Origin: Algorimicrobium echini | Lineage (GTDB): Bacteria; Bacteroidota; Bacteroidia; Flavobacteriales; Flavobacteriaceae | Direction: 5' to 3' | Length of the DNA: 64,000 nucleotides | NCBI RefSeq assembly: GCF_900115185.1 | Contig: NZ_FOVN01000001.1 | Location: forward strand, 62,001-126,000 | In this document: positions 23,232 through 31,176 of the stretch, one piece after another | Layout of the letters: every line of letters begins with the position of its first letter | How positions within the stretch are numbered: the first letter of the stretch is position 1 | Notes under the pieces: model-generated | Database searches by the model: none | What the model saw: only the letters and a program-made list of their open reading frames with translations | Told to the model about the DNA's origin: nothing | Position numbers and translations under genes: made by a program

Positions 23232-23246
23232 CTAGAGGCACCACCA
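23232..23246 (+). repeat. tRNA-Phe 3' end, copy 3 (right end of element B)
   Basis: CTAGAGGCACCACCA, 14 of 15 bases identical to the tRNA end. A weaker hairpin followed by T residues comes next (23254-23278: CCAATC with GGTTGG, one G-T pair). Chromosomal DNA presumably resumes here. Confidence 0.68.
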
Positions 23247-23253
23247 CCAAAAC

Positions 23254-23278
23254 CCAATCTGAAAAGGTTGGATTTTTT
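23254..23278 (+). terminator. Terminator-like hairpin after tRNA-end copy 3
   Basis: A 6-bp stem (23254-23259 with 23266-23271), loop TGAAAA, then A followed by six T residues. It may be the ancestral terminator of tRNA-Phe. Confidence 0.6.
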
Positions 23279-23465
23279 GGTTTTAGGATTCCAGTACTCA
23301 AAGTAATACTTAAATAACCCAAGTAAAGCCAATATAATTTCAGAATTCATTTCTTAACACATTTCTCAATTAGCTATCTAGAATTAAATATTATTTCATG
23401 GTGATTGCTCTTTAAACTAAATAAATTTTTATCTTGGTTCACTTTAGTTTAAGCCCTTAACCGCC

Positions 23466-25013
23466 ATGCCAAGATTTTTTAAAACCTTATTTTTCATCAC
23501 TTTCACGAGCCTGACGGCCACTTTCAGCCAATCTTTCAACTCCAGTTTTGAGGAAGAAATTTTTAAATCCTATAAAAGAGACTCCATTAATTATAATTTT
23601 TTCAAAAGCATGTTTGCTATTGATTCTTTAGCAAACAACAATTTGGTTTTAAAATATCAAGATAGAATTAATACACTTCTTAAAACCTTTCCTGAGAAAG
23701 AAAATAAAGAAAAAAAAGAACAAAAAAGAATCAAGTTTATTTACGATGAAATTCACAGTGCTTTTTTTAATAAGTATAAATTAGATTCCTATTTCAATGA
23801 TTTATTTGAAGATGGTACATACAATTGCGTAACAGCATCTGCACTATATGCCTACGCTTTTGATGAATTACAAATACCATATCACATTAAAGAAACACCT
23901 ACACATGTATTTATAATTGCTTATCCTGAAACATATAAAATTTACCTTGAAACCACTGTTCCTGGAGAATATGGTTTTATAGTTCCAAAAGAATCTGAAA
24001 TAATCAAAGTGATCGATGAGTTAATCAGCTACAAACTTATAACTAAAGAGGAGGTTCTTAAAAAAGGCTACATGAAGTTTTATGAAGATCTTTATTATGG
24101 GCATGAGTTTGTTAATAAAAATGCTTTAGTTGGAATGCAGTATTACAATAGAGGATTATCGTATTTAGATATCGAAGATTACGACAAAGCCATAAATAAC
24201 TTAAGGAAGTCTAAAATATTTTTCTCATCACCGTTAATAAAACCTATTATAAAAACAATCATGTTTGACAAAATAAATGAATTGGAATTTAATTCATTTG
24301 AAGACATAGATTATTTATTAGAGCTAATAGCAATTGCTAATTACCCAGAGGACTACTCCTTAAAAAATTTGGAATCGTCATTATTTAAACTCGTAAATCA
24401 TGATGATAACACAAATGAATTTATTGAGGCATCCGTAGAAAAATTCAACACTATAAAGGAGGACGACGTAAGAAATACTGCATTAGAGTTTTTATATGAA
24501 TACCTAGCTAAACAAGCAGGAACAGACGAAAACCTAGACGATGCTTTAAAGTATAGTGATAAGATTATAAATTTAAATCCCAATAGTAAAATAGCTCAAA
24601 AAATTATTGAATACGTCTGTTTTAAAAAAATTGCATTATCTACATTAAATAAAGCTACTCTTAATGAACTTGAAAATAATGTTGACAAATACCCTTTTAT
24701 AAAATCTAACAATCGCTATCATATAGCATTGGCGCACTTATACGGCAACATTTCATTAGATAGCTTTGGTGATAAAGACATTGAAAGTGCTCACTTATAT
24801 CTTAAAAAGTTAGAAGATTTATTAGATAATAATGACATTACAAATGAAATTAGTAAAAAGCTCATCTCTAATCTGTACACAAAAGCAGGAAATTATTATT
24901 ATTACAAAGAGCAACACAAATCAGCTTTTACCATATATAGTAAAGGGTTAAGCTACGCACCAAATGACCACGAATTAAATAAAAGGGCTAAATGGTCAAA
25001 AGAGGAATTATAA
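23466..25013 (+). CDS. Secreted transglutaminase-like protein with TPR repeats
   Basis: A 515-residue exported protein with signal peptide MPRFFKTLFFITFTSLTATFSQS. The region GTYNCVTASALYAYAFDELQIPYHIKETPTHVFII (about 117-152) has the Cys and His spacing of the transglutaminase-like (SirB1-type) fold, with NCV..SALYA around the Cys. The rest is helical, with TPR-like units (GMQYYNRGLSYLDIEDYDKAINNLRKS, KAGNYYYYKEQHKSAFTIYSKGL). Function unknown; it may be a protease-like or scaffold protein at the envelope. It is the first chromosomal gene after element B and has its own 240-bp upstream region. Confidence 0.8.
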   Translation: MPRFFKTLFFITFTSLTATFSQSFNSSFEEEIFKSYKRDSINYNFFKSMFAIDSLANNNLVLKYQDRINTLLKTFPEKENKEKKEQKRIKFIYDEIHSAFFNKYKLDSYFNDLFEDGTYNCVTASALYAYAFDELQIPYHIKETPTHVFIIAYPETYKIYLETTVPGEYGFIVPKESEIIKVIDELISYKLITKEEVLKKGYMKFYEDLYYGHEFVNKNALVGMQYYNRGLSYLDIEDYDKAINNLRKSKIFFSSPLIKPIIKTIMFDKINELEFNSFEDIDYLLELIAIANYPEDYSLKNLESSLFKLVNHDDNTNEFIEASVEKFNTIKEDDVRNTALEFLYEYLAKQAGTDENLDDALKYSDKIINLNPNSKIAQKIIEYVCFKKIALSTLNKATLNELENNVDKYPFIKSNNRYHIALAHLYGNISLDSFGDKDIESAHLYLKKLEDLLDNNDITNEISKKLISNLYTKAGNYYYYKEQHKSAFTIYSKGLSYAPNDHELNKRAKWSKEEL

Positions 25014-25046
25014 CGCTTGCTTCGTTTAAACACTTAATATTACAAA

Positions 25047-25460
25047 TTAATGCGGTAATTTATCTTTTAGCAAACCATAAACATAGGTTCCTAAAATAGC
25101 CGATGCAATTACCACCAAAATGGGCCAATATTTTGCCCCTAACAAAACATACATTGGTCCAGGACAAGCACCTGCTAAAGCCCAACCCAAACCAAAAAGC
25201 GTTCCACCAATCAAGTAGCGTTTAAAACCACTATCTTTTGCCTCAAACTGAAGCGTTTTACCGTAAAACGATTTTACATTGAACCGTTTTATAACATATG
25301 TCATTAACAAACCAAGTCCTAATGCCACACCTATTATACCATACATATGAAACGATTGAAATTGAAACATTTCATAAATTCGAAACCACGAAGCTGCTTC
25401 AGATTTAAACATGGTAATCCCGAAAATGACACCTATTACTAAATATATACTTGTTTTCAT
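25047..25460 (-). CDS. YeeE/YedE-type (DUF6691) sulfur-transport membrane protein, half 2
   Basis: A 137-residue membrane protein with about four hydrophobic segments and the motif GLGWALAGACPGP. This is the C-terminal-half signature of YeeE/YedE (TsuA-like) transporters, in which Cys residues relay thiosulfate. It pairs with the 185-residue protein encoded 3 nt upstream; together they equal one full-length YeeE. The pair should import thiosulfate or another sulfane-sulfur compound. A GTAAC-N4-GTTAC palindrome upstream of the first gene links the pair to the nearby Crp/Fnr regulator. Confidence 0.88.
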   Translation of the reverse strand: MKTSIYLVIGVIFGITMFKSEAASWFRIYEMFQFQSFHMYGIIGVALGLGLLMTYVIKRFNVKSFYGKTLQFEAKDSGFKRYLIGGTLFGLGWALAGACPGPMYVLLGAKYWPILVVIASAILGTYVYGLLKDKLPH

Positions 25461-25463
25461 TAT

Positions 25464-26021
25464 TTAAAAAATTAAAGGGAATAATACATGAACCATTATC
25501 AAGCCTCCTACAAAAAAACCAACAACAGCAATTAATGAGGGTCGTTGTAAATTACTTAAACCAGAAATAGCATGACCAGATGTACAACCTCCAGCATAAC
25601 GTGCTCCAAATCCAACTAAAAATCCACCTATTACTAAAACTAGCAACCCTTTTATATCAGTAAACACCGTATTATCAAAAAGTTCTGCTGGCAAGTAAGC
25701 CGTTCCCGCGCTTTTAAAACCTAAACTGTGCAAGTCTGAAATCGTTTCGCTACTAATTGCAACAGCTTTACTTGGCGACAGGTACTCTGAAGCAATAAAA
25801 CCACCAACAACAGCCCCAATAACCACAACTAAATTCCATCGTTGAGCTTTCCAGTCAAAATTGAAAAAATCGGTTCGTTTACCTGCTCCTGCCATACTGC
25901 AAAGCGTTCGTAAATTAGAGGACATTCCGAAGCGTTTGTCTACCATAATGAGCAGAAACATTACTAATGCTATCATAAAGCCCGAAACATACCAAGGCCA
26001 AGGTTCTAAAATAAATGTCAT
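25464..26021 (-). CDS. YeeE/YedE-type sulfur-transport membrane protein, half 1
   Basis: A 185-residue membrane protein with the motif GFGARYAGGCTSGHAISGLS (about 138-157), the N-terminal-half signature of YeeE/YedE transporters, including the conserved Cys. It has about five hydrophobic segments. It is the first gene of a two-gene operon with the DUF6691 half. The palindrome TGTAACTTTCGTTACA lies 58-73 bp upstream of its start codon. The split into two proteins is common in Bacteroidota and Proteobacteria and is not a sign of damage. Confidence 0.9.
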   Translation of the reverse strand: MTFILEPWPWYVSGFMIALVMFLLIMVDKRFGMSSNLRTLCSMAGAGKRTDFFNFDWKAQRWNLVVVIGAVVGGFIASEYLSPSKAVAISSETISDLHSLGFKSAGTAYLPAELFDNTVFTDIKGLLVLVIGGFLVGFGARYAGGCTSGHAISGLSNLQRPSLIAVVGFFVGGLIMVHVLFPLIF

Positions 26022-26078
26022 TCCTTATGTTTATTTTTGTGCAAAGAAACAGATAAATGTTCAAGAAACTAAATCCTT

Positions 26079-26094
26079 TGTAACTTTCGTTACA
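26079..26094. promoter_or_regulatory. Crp/Fnr-type operator candidate 1
   Basis: TGTAAC-TTTC-GTTACA, a perfect palindrome. It is 58-73 bp upstream of the YeeE-type gene and 77 bp upstream of the divergent sterol-desaturase-like gene, and matches sites at 29629, 31162 and 32036. Confidence 0.7.
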
Positions 26095-26170
26095 GACTTT
26101 AACGGTTCATAATGCTTTCTTTGTATCCATTTGTAATTTCTTCAGTAACTTTGCAAAACAATAAATTGCT

Positions 26171-27049
26171 ATGTGGAATTATATTAACGCCTTTAAAGAT
26201 GCTATTTCAGGCACACTACATTGGACTTGGAATTCTATCATTTTTGATGTCCCTTGGTACACCAATTATTTTTGGGGATTAATTGTTATTTCACTTATTG
26301 TTTGGGGACTGGAAATTCTATTTCCCTGGCGAAAAAATCAAGCCGTTTTTAGAAAAGACTTCTGGCTAGATGCATTTTATATGTTTTTCAACTTCTTTAT
26401 TTTTGCCATTGTTATTAGTGGTGTTTATAGTGTTTTAGAAGTCGCTTTTGCAGATTTAGGTTTTTCCATGACGAGTCTGGCTATAATAGATATCAGTATT
26501 TGGCCTATGTGGTTACAACTCGTGGTGTTTTTTATTGTTTTAGATTTTGTACAATGGATTACTCATGTTTTACTACATCGTTTTGATGTGCTTTGGCGTT
26601 TTCATCAAGTACACCACAGCGTAAAAGAAATGGGTTTTGCCGCTCATTTACGCTATCATTGGATGGAAAACATTTTATACAAGCCTTTAAAGGTTTTTGG
26701 CGTTATGATTCTTGGTGGTTTTGAACCGGAACATGCCTATATTGTTCATTTTATTGCCATTTCTATAGGTCATTTTAATCACTCCAATATTAAAATCACC
26801 TACGGACCATTAAAATATATTTTAAATAATCCAGTAATGCACTTATACCATCATGCCTATAATTTACCAGATAACAGACGCTATGGTATGAATTACGGAA
26901 TTAGTTTAAGTGTTTGGGATTATATCTTTAAAACAAATTACATTCCTGAAGACAGTGGCACAATTGAATTAGGTTATGAAGGCGATGACACCATGCCTAA
27001 AACCTTTTTAGGACAACTAAAATATGGCTTCCTCTCCAAAAAGCATTGA
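26171..27049 (+). CDS. Sterol desaturase / fatty acid hydroxylase family protein
   Basis: A 292-residue membrane protein with four to five hydrophobic segments and the di-iron histidine clusters of the fatty acid hydroxylase superfamily: HVLLH (about 135-139), HQVHH (about 147-151) and HLYHH (near 230). The substrate is unknown; bacterial members act on carotenoids, sterol-like lipids or alkylglycerols. The gene is divergent from the YeeE pair and shares the 149-bp upstream region. A TAACTTTG box at 26146-26153 lies 18 nt before the start codon and may be its -7 element. Confidence 0.87.
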   Translation: MWNYINAFKDAISGTLHWTWNSIIFDVPWYTNYFWGLIVISLIVWGLEILFPWRKNQAVFRKDFWLDAFYMFFNFFIFAIVISGVYSVLEVAFADLGFSMTSLAIIDISIWPMWLQLVVFFIVLDFVQWITHVLLHRFDVLWRFHQVHHSVKEMGFAAHLRYHWMENILYKPLKVFGVMILGGFEPEHAYIVHFIAISIGHFNHSNIKITYGPLKYILNNPVMHLYHHAYNLPDNRRYGMNYGISLSVWDYIFKTNYIPEDSGTIELGYEGDDTMPKTFLGQLKYGFLSKKH

Positions 27050-27054
27050 ACCTT

Positions 27055-27636
27055 TTATGTTTTCTGAAGCTTTATAAAGAGCTCACTACCTTCACGACTT
27101 GGCATAGAATTATAGCTTGACTCAAAAATATCTAATTCAAAATACGGTTTAAAGTACGTGATATATTCTTCTTTCGAACCTCCAAAAGGCGGCCTATCTG
27201 TATATAAAGGTTTATCAAACAACAATCCAACTAACTTACCTTCCGGCTTAAGTAAACCATGTGTTTTTTTTGCATACGCGTTTCGAAATTTTGGGTTTAA
27301 CGCACAAAAAAAAGTTTGTTCAATAATTAAATCAAAGCTATCTGAAATATCAAAAAAATTCACGTGAAGTAGGTTTTCATCTGGAAAATTAGGAACACGT
27401 TTTTTAAAATTATTTAAGGCTGTTTTTGATAAATCGGCTACAAATACATTCTTAAAACCTTTCAAAAACAAATATTCAGCTTCATAGGAATTTCCTGCAC
27501 CTGGAATTAAAATTTTAAGTGATGGATCTTCTAATTGATCAATATAGGTTTTGATTGGTAAAGATATTTCACCTAAATCCCAACCTATATCTTTATTTTG
27601 ATAACGCGTATCCCAAAACGATTCTGATAAATCCAT
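27055..27636 (-). CDS. TPMT-family thiol methyltransferase
   Basis: A 193-residue S-adenosylmethionine-dependent methyltransferase of the thiopurine methyltransferase type. The start ESFWDTRYQNKDIGWDLGE and the SAM-binding motif ILIPGAGNSYEAEYL (about 41-55) are family signatures, followed by the FDLIIEQTFFCAL segment. Bacterial members methylate thiols, sulfide or selenite/tellurite species. It is the last gene of the rhodanese / HMA / cytochrome / thioredoxin operon (4 nt after thioredoxin), which suggests a role in volatilising or detoxifying sulfide. Confidence 0.88.
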   Translation of the reverse strand: MDLSESFWDTRYQNKDIGWDLGEISLPIKTYIDQLEDPSLKILIPGAGNSYEAEYLFLKGFKNVFVADLSKTALNNFKKRVPNFPDENLLHVNFFDISDSFDLIIEQTFFCALNPKFRNAYAKKTHGLLKPEGKLVGLLFDKPLYTDRPPFGGSKEEYITYFKPYFELDIFESSYNSMPSREGSELFIKLQKT

Positions 27637-27640
27637 AACA

Positions 27641-27937
27641 TTACATATGGGATTGTATTAGTTGTACCAAATCCCGTTTAGAGGCCAATCCAGATTGGCG
27701 CCATAATTGCTTTCCATTCTTATAAAGGATTAACGTTGGCACACCACGAACTTTAAATTGAGTTGCTAATTGCTGATTTTTATCAACGTCTATTTTTAAA
27801 ATGGTAACATGCTCGCCAAGGGTATCTTTTACTTCCTTCAAAATGGGACTCATAGTTTTACAAGGCCCACACCATTCTGCAAAAAAATCCACTAAAACTG
27901 GTTTATCTTTATTTATTATTTCCGAAAAATTACTCAT
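27641..27937 (-). CDS. Thioredoxin
   Basis: A 98-residue thioredoxin with the full active site AEWCGPCKTM (WCGPC, about 19-26), the cis-proline segment VRGVPTLILYKNG and no signal peptide, so it acts in the cytoplasm. It reduces disulfides or persulfides. It lies 9 nt after the cytochrome-like gene and 4 nt before the thiol methyltransferase gene, inside the sulfur operon. It is probably a dedicated reductant for persulfide chemistry and not the general thioredoxin; that is inferred from context. Confidence 0.93.
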   Translation of the reverse strand: MSNFSEIINKDKPVLVDFFAEWCGPCKTMSPILKEVKDTLGEHVTILKIDVDKNQQLATQFKVRGVPTLILYKNGKQLWRQSGLASKRDLVQLIQSHM

Positions 27938-27946
27938 AACTACATC

Positions 27947-28951
27947 TTATTTATTAAATGAAATACGCCAAATACCACGTACTTCATTTTCAATATACCC
28001 AATAGCTTGATCCTTTGGATATAAAGCTTTAATACGTTTATAAACTTCTGGTTGTACCGCTTTTCCATAACACTGCAAACACATAGTATTTGTAACAATT
28101 GGATAATAGAATTGAACAGTATCATCCGTTTCCTCAATAATAGCCTTTGGTTCTAAATTGGCTGAAATGTCTTTTTTAAATTTCGAAATATGTACTAGTT
28201 CCGAACTATTGGCTTGATTATTTGGATTTCTAGGTTTATCAGAAACACGCTTTATATTGGCATTATGAACTATTGACATACTGTCCGTAAGTGGATATGC
28301 TTTAACGTTACAAAATTCCACAGCAGCTAAAGTACCTTTTTTTTGAATTGCTCCCATGAGATTTTTACCCAATTCAGCTTTGGTACTTAAAGCATATTTT
28401 AAGCCCAGTTCTTCATAAGTCAACGTGGTGTCTGTTATTGAAGCCTGCTGCCTATTCCTATTTAGCATTCCATGGGTACCTTGTTTGCCTCGACCTTTTC
28501 TGCTTTGCCCATTAAAATGGTTTTCAAACCATTCTGGTTGTTCAATTTCATAATCATAAATATATTCGGCTATCTGATTTATTGTTTTTTCAGGGTATTG
28601 TGCTTTTGGCATGACTCCAAAACGTTTTACAGCGCCAGGCATTTTAGACTTGGCTGCATTTGGGTTTTCCACATAGCTTTGAATGTCTTCAATAAAATCA
28701 GCTTTACTAATCCCGTCTGTTAAATAATGCTTCTTGATGGCTATCATTGGAGGCGCAATACGACTATCATGGCTAGCTGTTGGGCTATGACATACATAAC
28801 AGTTTATTTCCATGAGTTTTTTTCCTGGATGTTCTTGACGTTCTTCCAAATCTGAAAGAGCATTGGTGTAACCTATTTCCTTTTTATTGTCATTTTTACA
28901 ACCTGAAACAAGTCCAAAAACAGCTAATGCTAATAGTAAATTACGTATCAT
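27947..28951 (-). CDS. Lipoprotein with cytochrome c and DUF3365 domains
   Basis: A 334-residue lipoprotein (lipobox LVSGC). The N-terminal half has a c-type haem site CYVCH (51-55) with an Met-containing segment later (KMPG). The C-terminal half is a DUF3365 (Tll0287-like) domain, TYEELGLKYALSTKAELGKNL onward. In that family a second CxxCH is usual, but here the sequence is CLQCY (291-295): the axial His is replaced by Tyr (codon TAT at 28067-28069). The second haem may therefore be absent or have another ligand. It overlaps the upstream HMA gene by 11 nt and is part of the sulfur operon. Confidence 0.85.
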   Translation of the reverse strand: MIRNLLLALAVFGLVSGCKNDNKKEIGYTNALSDLEERQEHPGKKLMEINCYVCHSPTASHDSRIAPPMIAIKKHYLTDGISKADFIEDIQSYVENPNAAKSKMPGAVKRFGVMPKAQYPEKTINQIAEYIYDYEIEQPEWFENHFNGQSRKGRGKQGTHGMLNRNRQQASITDTTLTYEELGLKYALSTKAELGKNLMGAIQKKGTLAAVEFCNVKAYPLTDSMSIVHNANIKRVSDKPRNPNNQANSSELVHISKFKKDISANLEPKAIIEETDDTVQFYYPIVTNTMCLQCYGKAVQPEVYKRIKALYPKDQAIGYIENEVRGIWRISFNK

Positions 28952-29219
28952 GATTTGCTATTTTTCCAGTTGCACAACTCACAAAAGATTTTGCTTTAGT
29001 TATCAAAGAATTAGCCGCATCAACTTCTGGATATCCTAATAATTTTAATTTTTGCTTGGCGGCTAATAAATCTGCTTCAGATTGATATTCGAAACTAATT
29101 TCGTTTGTTTCCAATGCAACTAAAACATGGTCAATACCAGAAACACTTCCTATTTTAGTTGAAATAGTATGTGCACAACCACCACATTTCAAATTTTGAA
29201 TTTCTATTGTTGTTTTCAT
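28941..29219 (-). CDS. Heavy-metal-associated (HMA) domain protein
   Basis: A 92-residue protein with an HMA ferredoxin-like domain (about 1-68) and the metal-binding motif KCGGCAHT (11-18, CxxC). A short tail includes FVSCATGKIANHDT. HMA proteins bind soft metals such as copper; in sulfur gene clusters similar small proteins may handle thiol-linked sulfur or copper. It starts 1 nt after the rhodanese stop and overlaps the cytochrome gene by 11 nt, so it is tightly coupled. Confidence 0.9.
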   Translation of the reverse strand: MKTTIEIQNLKCGGCAHTISTKIGSVSGIDHVLVALETNEISFEYQSEADLLAAKQKLKLLGYPEVDAANSLITKAKSFVSCATGKIANHDT

Positions 29220-29220
29220 T

Positions 29221-29577
29221 CTATTTCCAGTTTAAATAACCACCTTTTAAATCATAAATTTCCGTGAATCCCATTGCTGATAATTTGCTCGCCGCTTTCT
29301 TACTTCGCGAACCACTTCTACAATAAATGTATACTGGTTTTTCTTTATTAAGTTTTTCAAATTGACGTTCAAAACTAGGTGCAAAAAAATCAATATTCTT
29401 TGCATTTGTTATGTGTCCTGCATTAAATTCGTCTGGTGTTCTAACATCAACTAATTGAACTTTCCCTGCTTCTATTTGAGTTTTGTACTCCTCTACTGTT
29501 AATACTTTTACTGCGGCATCTTGAACCGTACCAAATAACATAGTTATAAATGACATAAATATTAAAATTTGTTTCAT
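29221..29577 (-). CDS. Periplasmic single-domain rhodanese
   Basis: A 118-residue protein with a signal peptide (MKQILIFMSFITMLFGTVQDA) and one rhodanese domain. The active-site loop YCRSGSRS holds the catalytic Cys. Rhodaneses transfer sulfane sulfur to acceptors such as thiols. It is the first gene of a five-gene operon (rhodanese, HMA, cytochrome, thioredoxin, thiol methyltransferase). The palindrome GTAACATTTGTTAC lies 52-65 bp upstream of its start codon. Confidence 0.93.
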   Translation of the reverse strand: MKQILIFMSFITMLFGTVQDAAVKVLTVEEYKTQIEAGKVQLVDVRTPDEFNAGHITNAKNIDFFAPSFERQFEKLNKEKPVYIYCRSGSRSKKAASKLSAMGFTEIYDLKGGYLNWK

Positions 29578-29628
29578 GTTTCACTTTATTTTCGGTTATA
29601 AAATTACAAGGAATACTTGACCTTATAC

Positions 29629-29642
29629 GTAACATTTGTTAC
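29629..29642. promoter_or_regulatory. Crp/Fnr-type operator candidate 2
   Basis: GTAAC-ATTT-GTTAC, a perfect palindrome 52-65 bp upstream of the periplasmic rhodanese start codon. Confidence 0.7.
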
Positions 29643-29643
29643 T

Positions 29644-29672
29644 AAAAAAAGAGTGGTTTTCACCACTCTTTT
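29644..29672 (-). terminator. Terminator after the persulfide dioxygenase gene
   Basis: A perfect 11-bp stem (29647-29657 with 29662-29672) with a 4-nt loop. On the minus strand it ends in a run of T residues. It separates the persulfide dioxygenase gene from the promoter of the rhodanese operon. Confidence 0.85.
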
Positions 29673-29694
29673 AAGTTACAAAATTTTTAAGAAA

Positions 29695-31107
29695 TTACTT
29701 TAATGTCGTTGGGCAAACATAATCAGTTACTGGAATACCTACCTCTTTAATGGCAGCAAACCCACCTGCAACATCTACTAGGTTATGAATTCCACGACTT
29801 TTTAAAATAGAAGCAGCAATCACACTACGATAACCTCCTGCACAATGCACATAGAAGGTTTCTGTATCAGGAAATTCTGATAGATGATTATTTAAAAAAT
29901 CTAATGGAGTTAAATGGGCTTCATTTATGTGAGACGATACAAATTCACCTTCTTTTCGGACATCAAAAACAGGAATATTCTCTTTTTCAAGTCTGTTTTT
30001 AAATTCTGCTGCTGGAATAGACTCAATAGTGTCGGTATCTTTTCCTACTTCTTCCCAAGCTTTAAAACCGCCTTTTAAATATCCAATAGTATAATCAAAA
30101 CCAACACGAGATAAACGGGTTATGGTTTCTTCTTCTCGGCCTTCTGGTGTAATTAATAATATAGGTTGCTTAACATCTGCAATTAATGCACCAACCCAAG
30201 GTGCAAACCCACCGTCAATACCAATAAAAATAGAACGCGGAATATGGCCTTTTACAAATTCGTTTTGATGACGAACGTCTAAAATAACGGCATCAGTTTC
30301 ATTGGCTGCTGCTTCAAAAGCATCAGGAGACAAAGCTTGTGTTCCACGCTTTAAAACCACATCAATGTCTTCATAACCATCTTTGTTCATTTGTACATTT
30401 AAGGGAAAATACTGTGGTGGTGGCTGTAAACCATCGGTTACTTCCTGAATAAATTCAGCTTTAGTCATATCAGCACGTAACGCATAATTGGTTTTCTTTT
30501 GGTCTCCAATAGTTCCAACTGTTTCCTTGCTTAAATTTTTACCACAGGCTGAACCTGCTCCATGTGCAGGATATACAATAACATCGTCAGCTAAAGTCAT
30601 AATTTTGGTTCGTAGACTGTCAAACAAAATACCTGCCAATTCTTCTTGCGTCATGCTTGCCGCTTTCTGTGCTAAATCTGGTCGACCAACATCTCCTAAA
30701 AATAAGGTATCACCACTAAAAATGGCATGATCCTTTCCGGATTCATCTTTTAGTAAATAGGTTGTACTTTCCATGGTATGTCCTGGCGTATGCAAAGCTG
30801 TTATTGTTATATTTCCTAGCTGAAATACTTGACCGTCTGAAGCAATTTCAGCATCGAAACCTGTAGATGCTGTTGGACCAAAAATTATTTTAGCTCCACT
30901 CTCTTTTGCTAATGTTACATGACCACTAACAAAGTCAGCATGGAAATGGGTTTCAAAAATATATTTAATTTTGGCCTTATCTTTTTTTGCACGTTCTAGA
31001 TACGGTTTAACCTCTCGCAATGGGTCAATTATAGCCACTTCACCTTGACTTTCTATGTAATAAGCGCCTTGTGCTAAACAGCCAGTATATATTTGTTCAA
31101 TTTTCAT
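29695..31107 (-). CDS. Persulfide dioxygenase-rhodanese fusion (MBL fold)
   Basis: A 470-residue fusion. The N-terminal metallo-beta-lactamase domain (about 1-245) has the ETHE1-like motif THFHADFVSGH and the later iron ligands HTPGHT and GDTLFLGDVGRPDL. It should oxidise glutathione-type persulfide to sulfite. Two rhodanese domains follow. The first (about 265-355) has TPEGRE where the Cys loop should be and is probably inactive. The second (about 370-465) has the loop VHCAGGYRS with the Cys. No signal peptide. A GTAAC-N4-GTTAC site lies 55-68 bp upstream, and the gene has its own terminator. Confidence 0.94.
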   Translation of the reverse strand: MKIEQIYTGCLAQGAYYIESQGEVAIIDPLREVKPYLERAKKDKAKIKYIFETHFHADFVSGHVTLAKESGAKIIFGPTASTGFDAEIASDGQVFQLGNITITALHTPGHTMESTTYLLKDESGKDHAIFSGDTLFLGDVGRPDLAQKAASMTQEELAGILFDSLRTKIMTLADDVIVYPAHGAGSACGKNLSKETVGTIGDQKKTNYALRADMTKAEFIQEVTDGLQPPPQYFPLNVQMNKDGYEDIDVVLKRGTQALSPDAFEAAANETDAVILDVRHQNEFVKGHIPRSIFIGIDGGFAPWVGALIADVKQPILLITPEGREEETITRLSRVGFDYTIGYLKGGFKAWEEVGKDTDTIESIPAAEFKNRLEKENIPVFDVRKEGEFVSSHINEAHLTPLDFLNNHLSEFPDTETFYVHCAGGYRSVIAASILKSRGIHNLVDVAGGFAAIKEVGIPVTDYVCPTTLK

Positions 31108-31161
31108 AATTCTTACTTTTTAAATACGTTACAAATTTACGAATAACTGTTGAAAAGGGCA

Positions 31162-31175
31162 GTAACTAAAGTTAC
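31162..31175. promoter_or_regulatory. Crp/Fnr-type operator candidate 3
   Basis: GTAAC-TAAA-GTTAC, a perfect palindrome 55-68 bp upstream of the persulfide dioxygenase start codon. It lies directly after the stop codon of the TauE-like gene. Confidence 0.7.
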
Positions 31176-31176
31176 A

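Larger units (their letters stand above)
21181..23246. mobile_element. Element B, a 2.1-kb remnant or satellite at tRNA-Phe
   Basis: The segment lies between the second and third copies of the tRNA-Phe 3' end. Its left end has the same design as element A: tRNA end, hairpin, then two 8-bp repeats with 12-bp period, here GGGACAAC at 21226-21233 and 21238-21245. It carries a small coiled-coil gene and a Fic gene but no integrase, and the arm repeat is not seen near its right end. I read it as a decayed element, or one that depends on another integrase. Confidence 0.62.
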
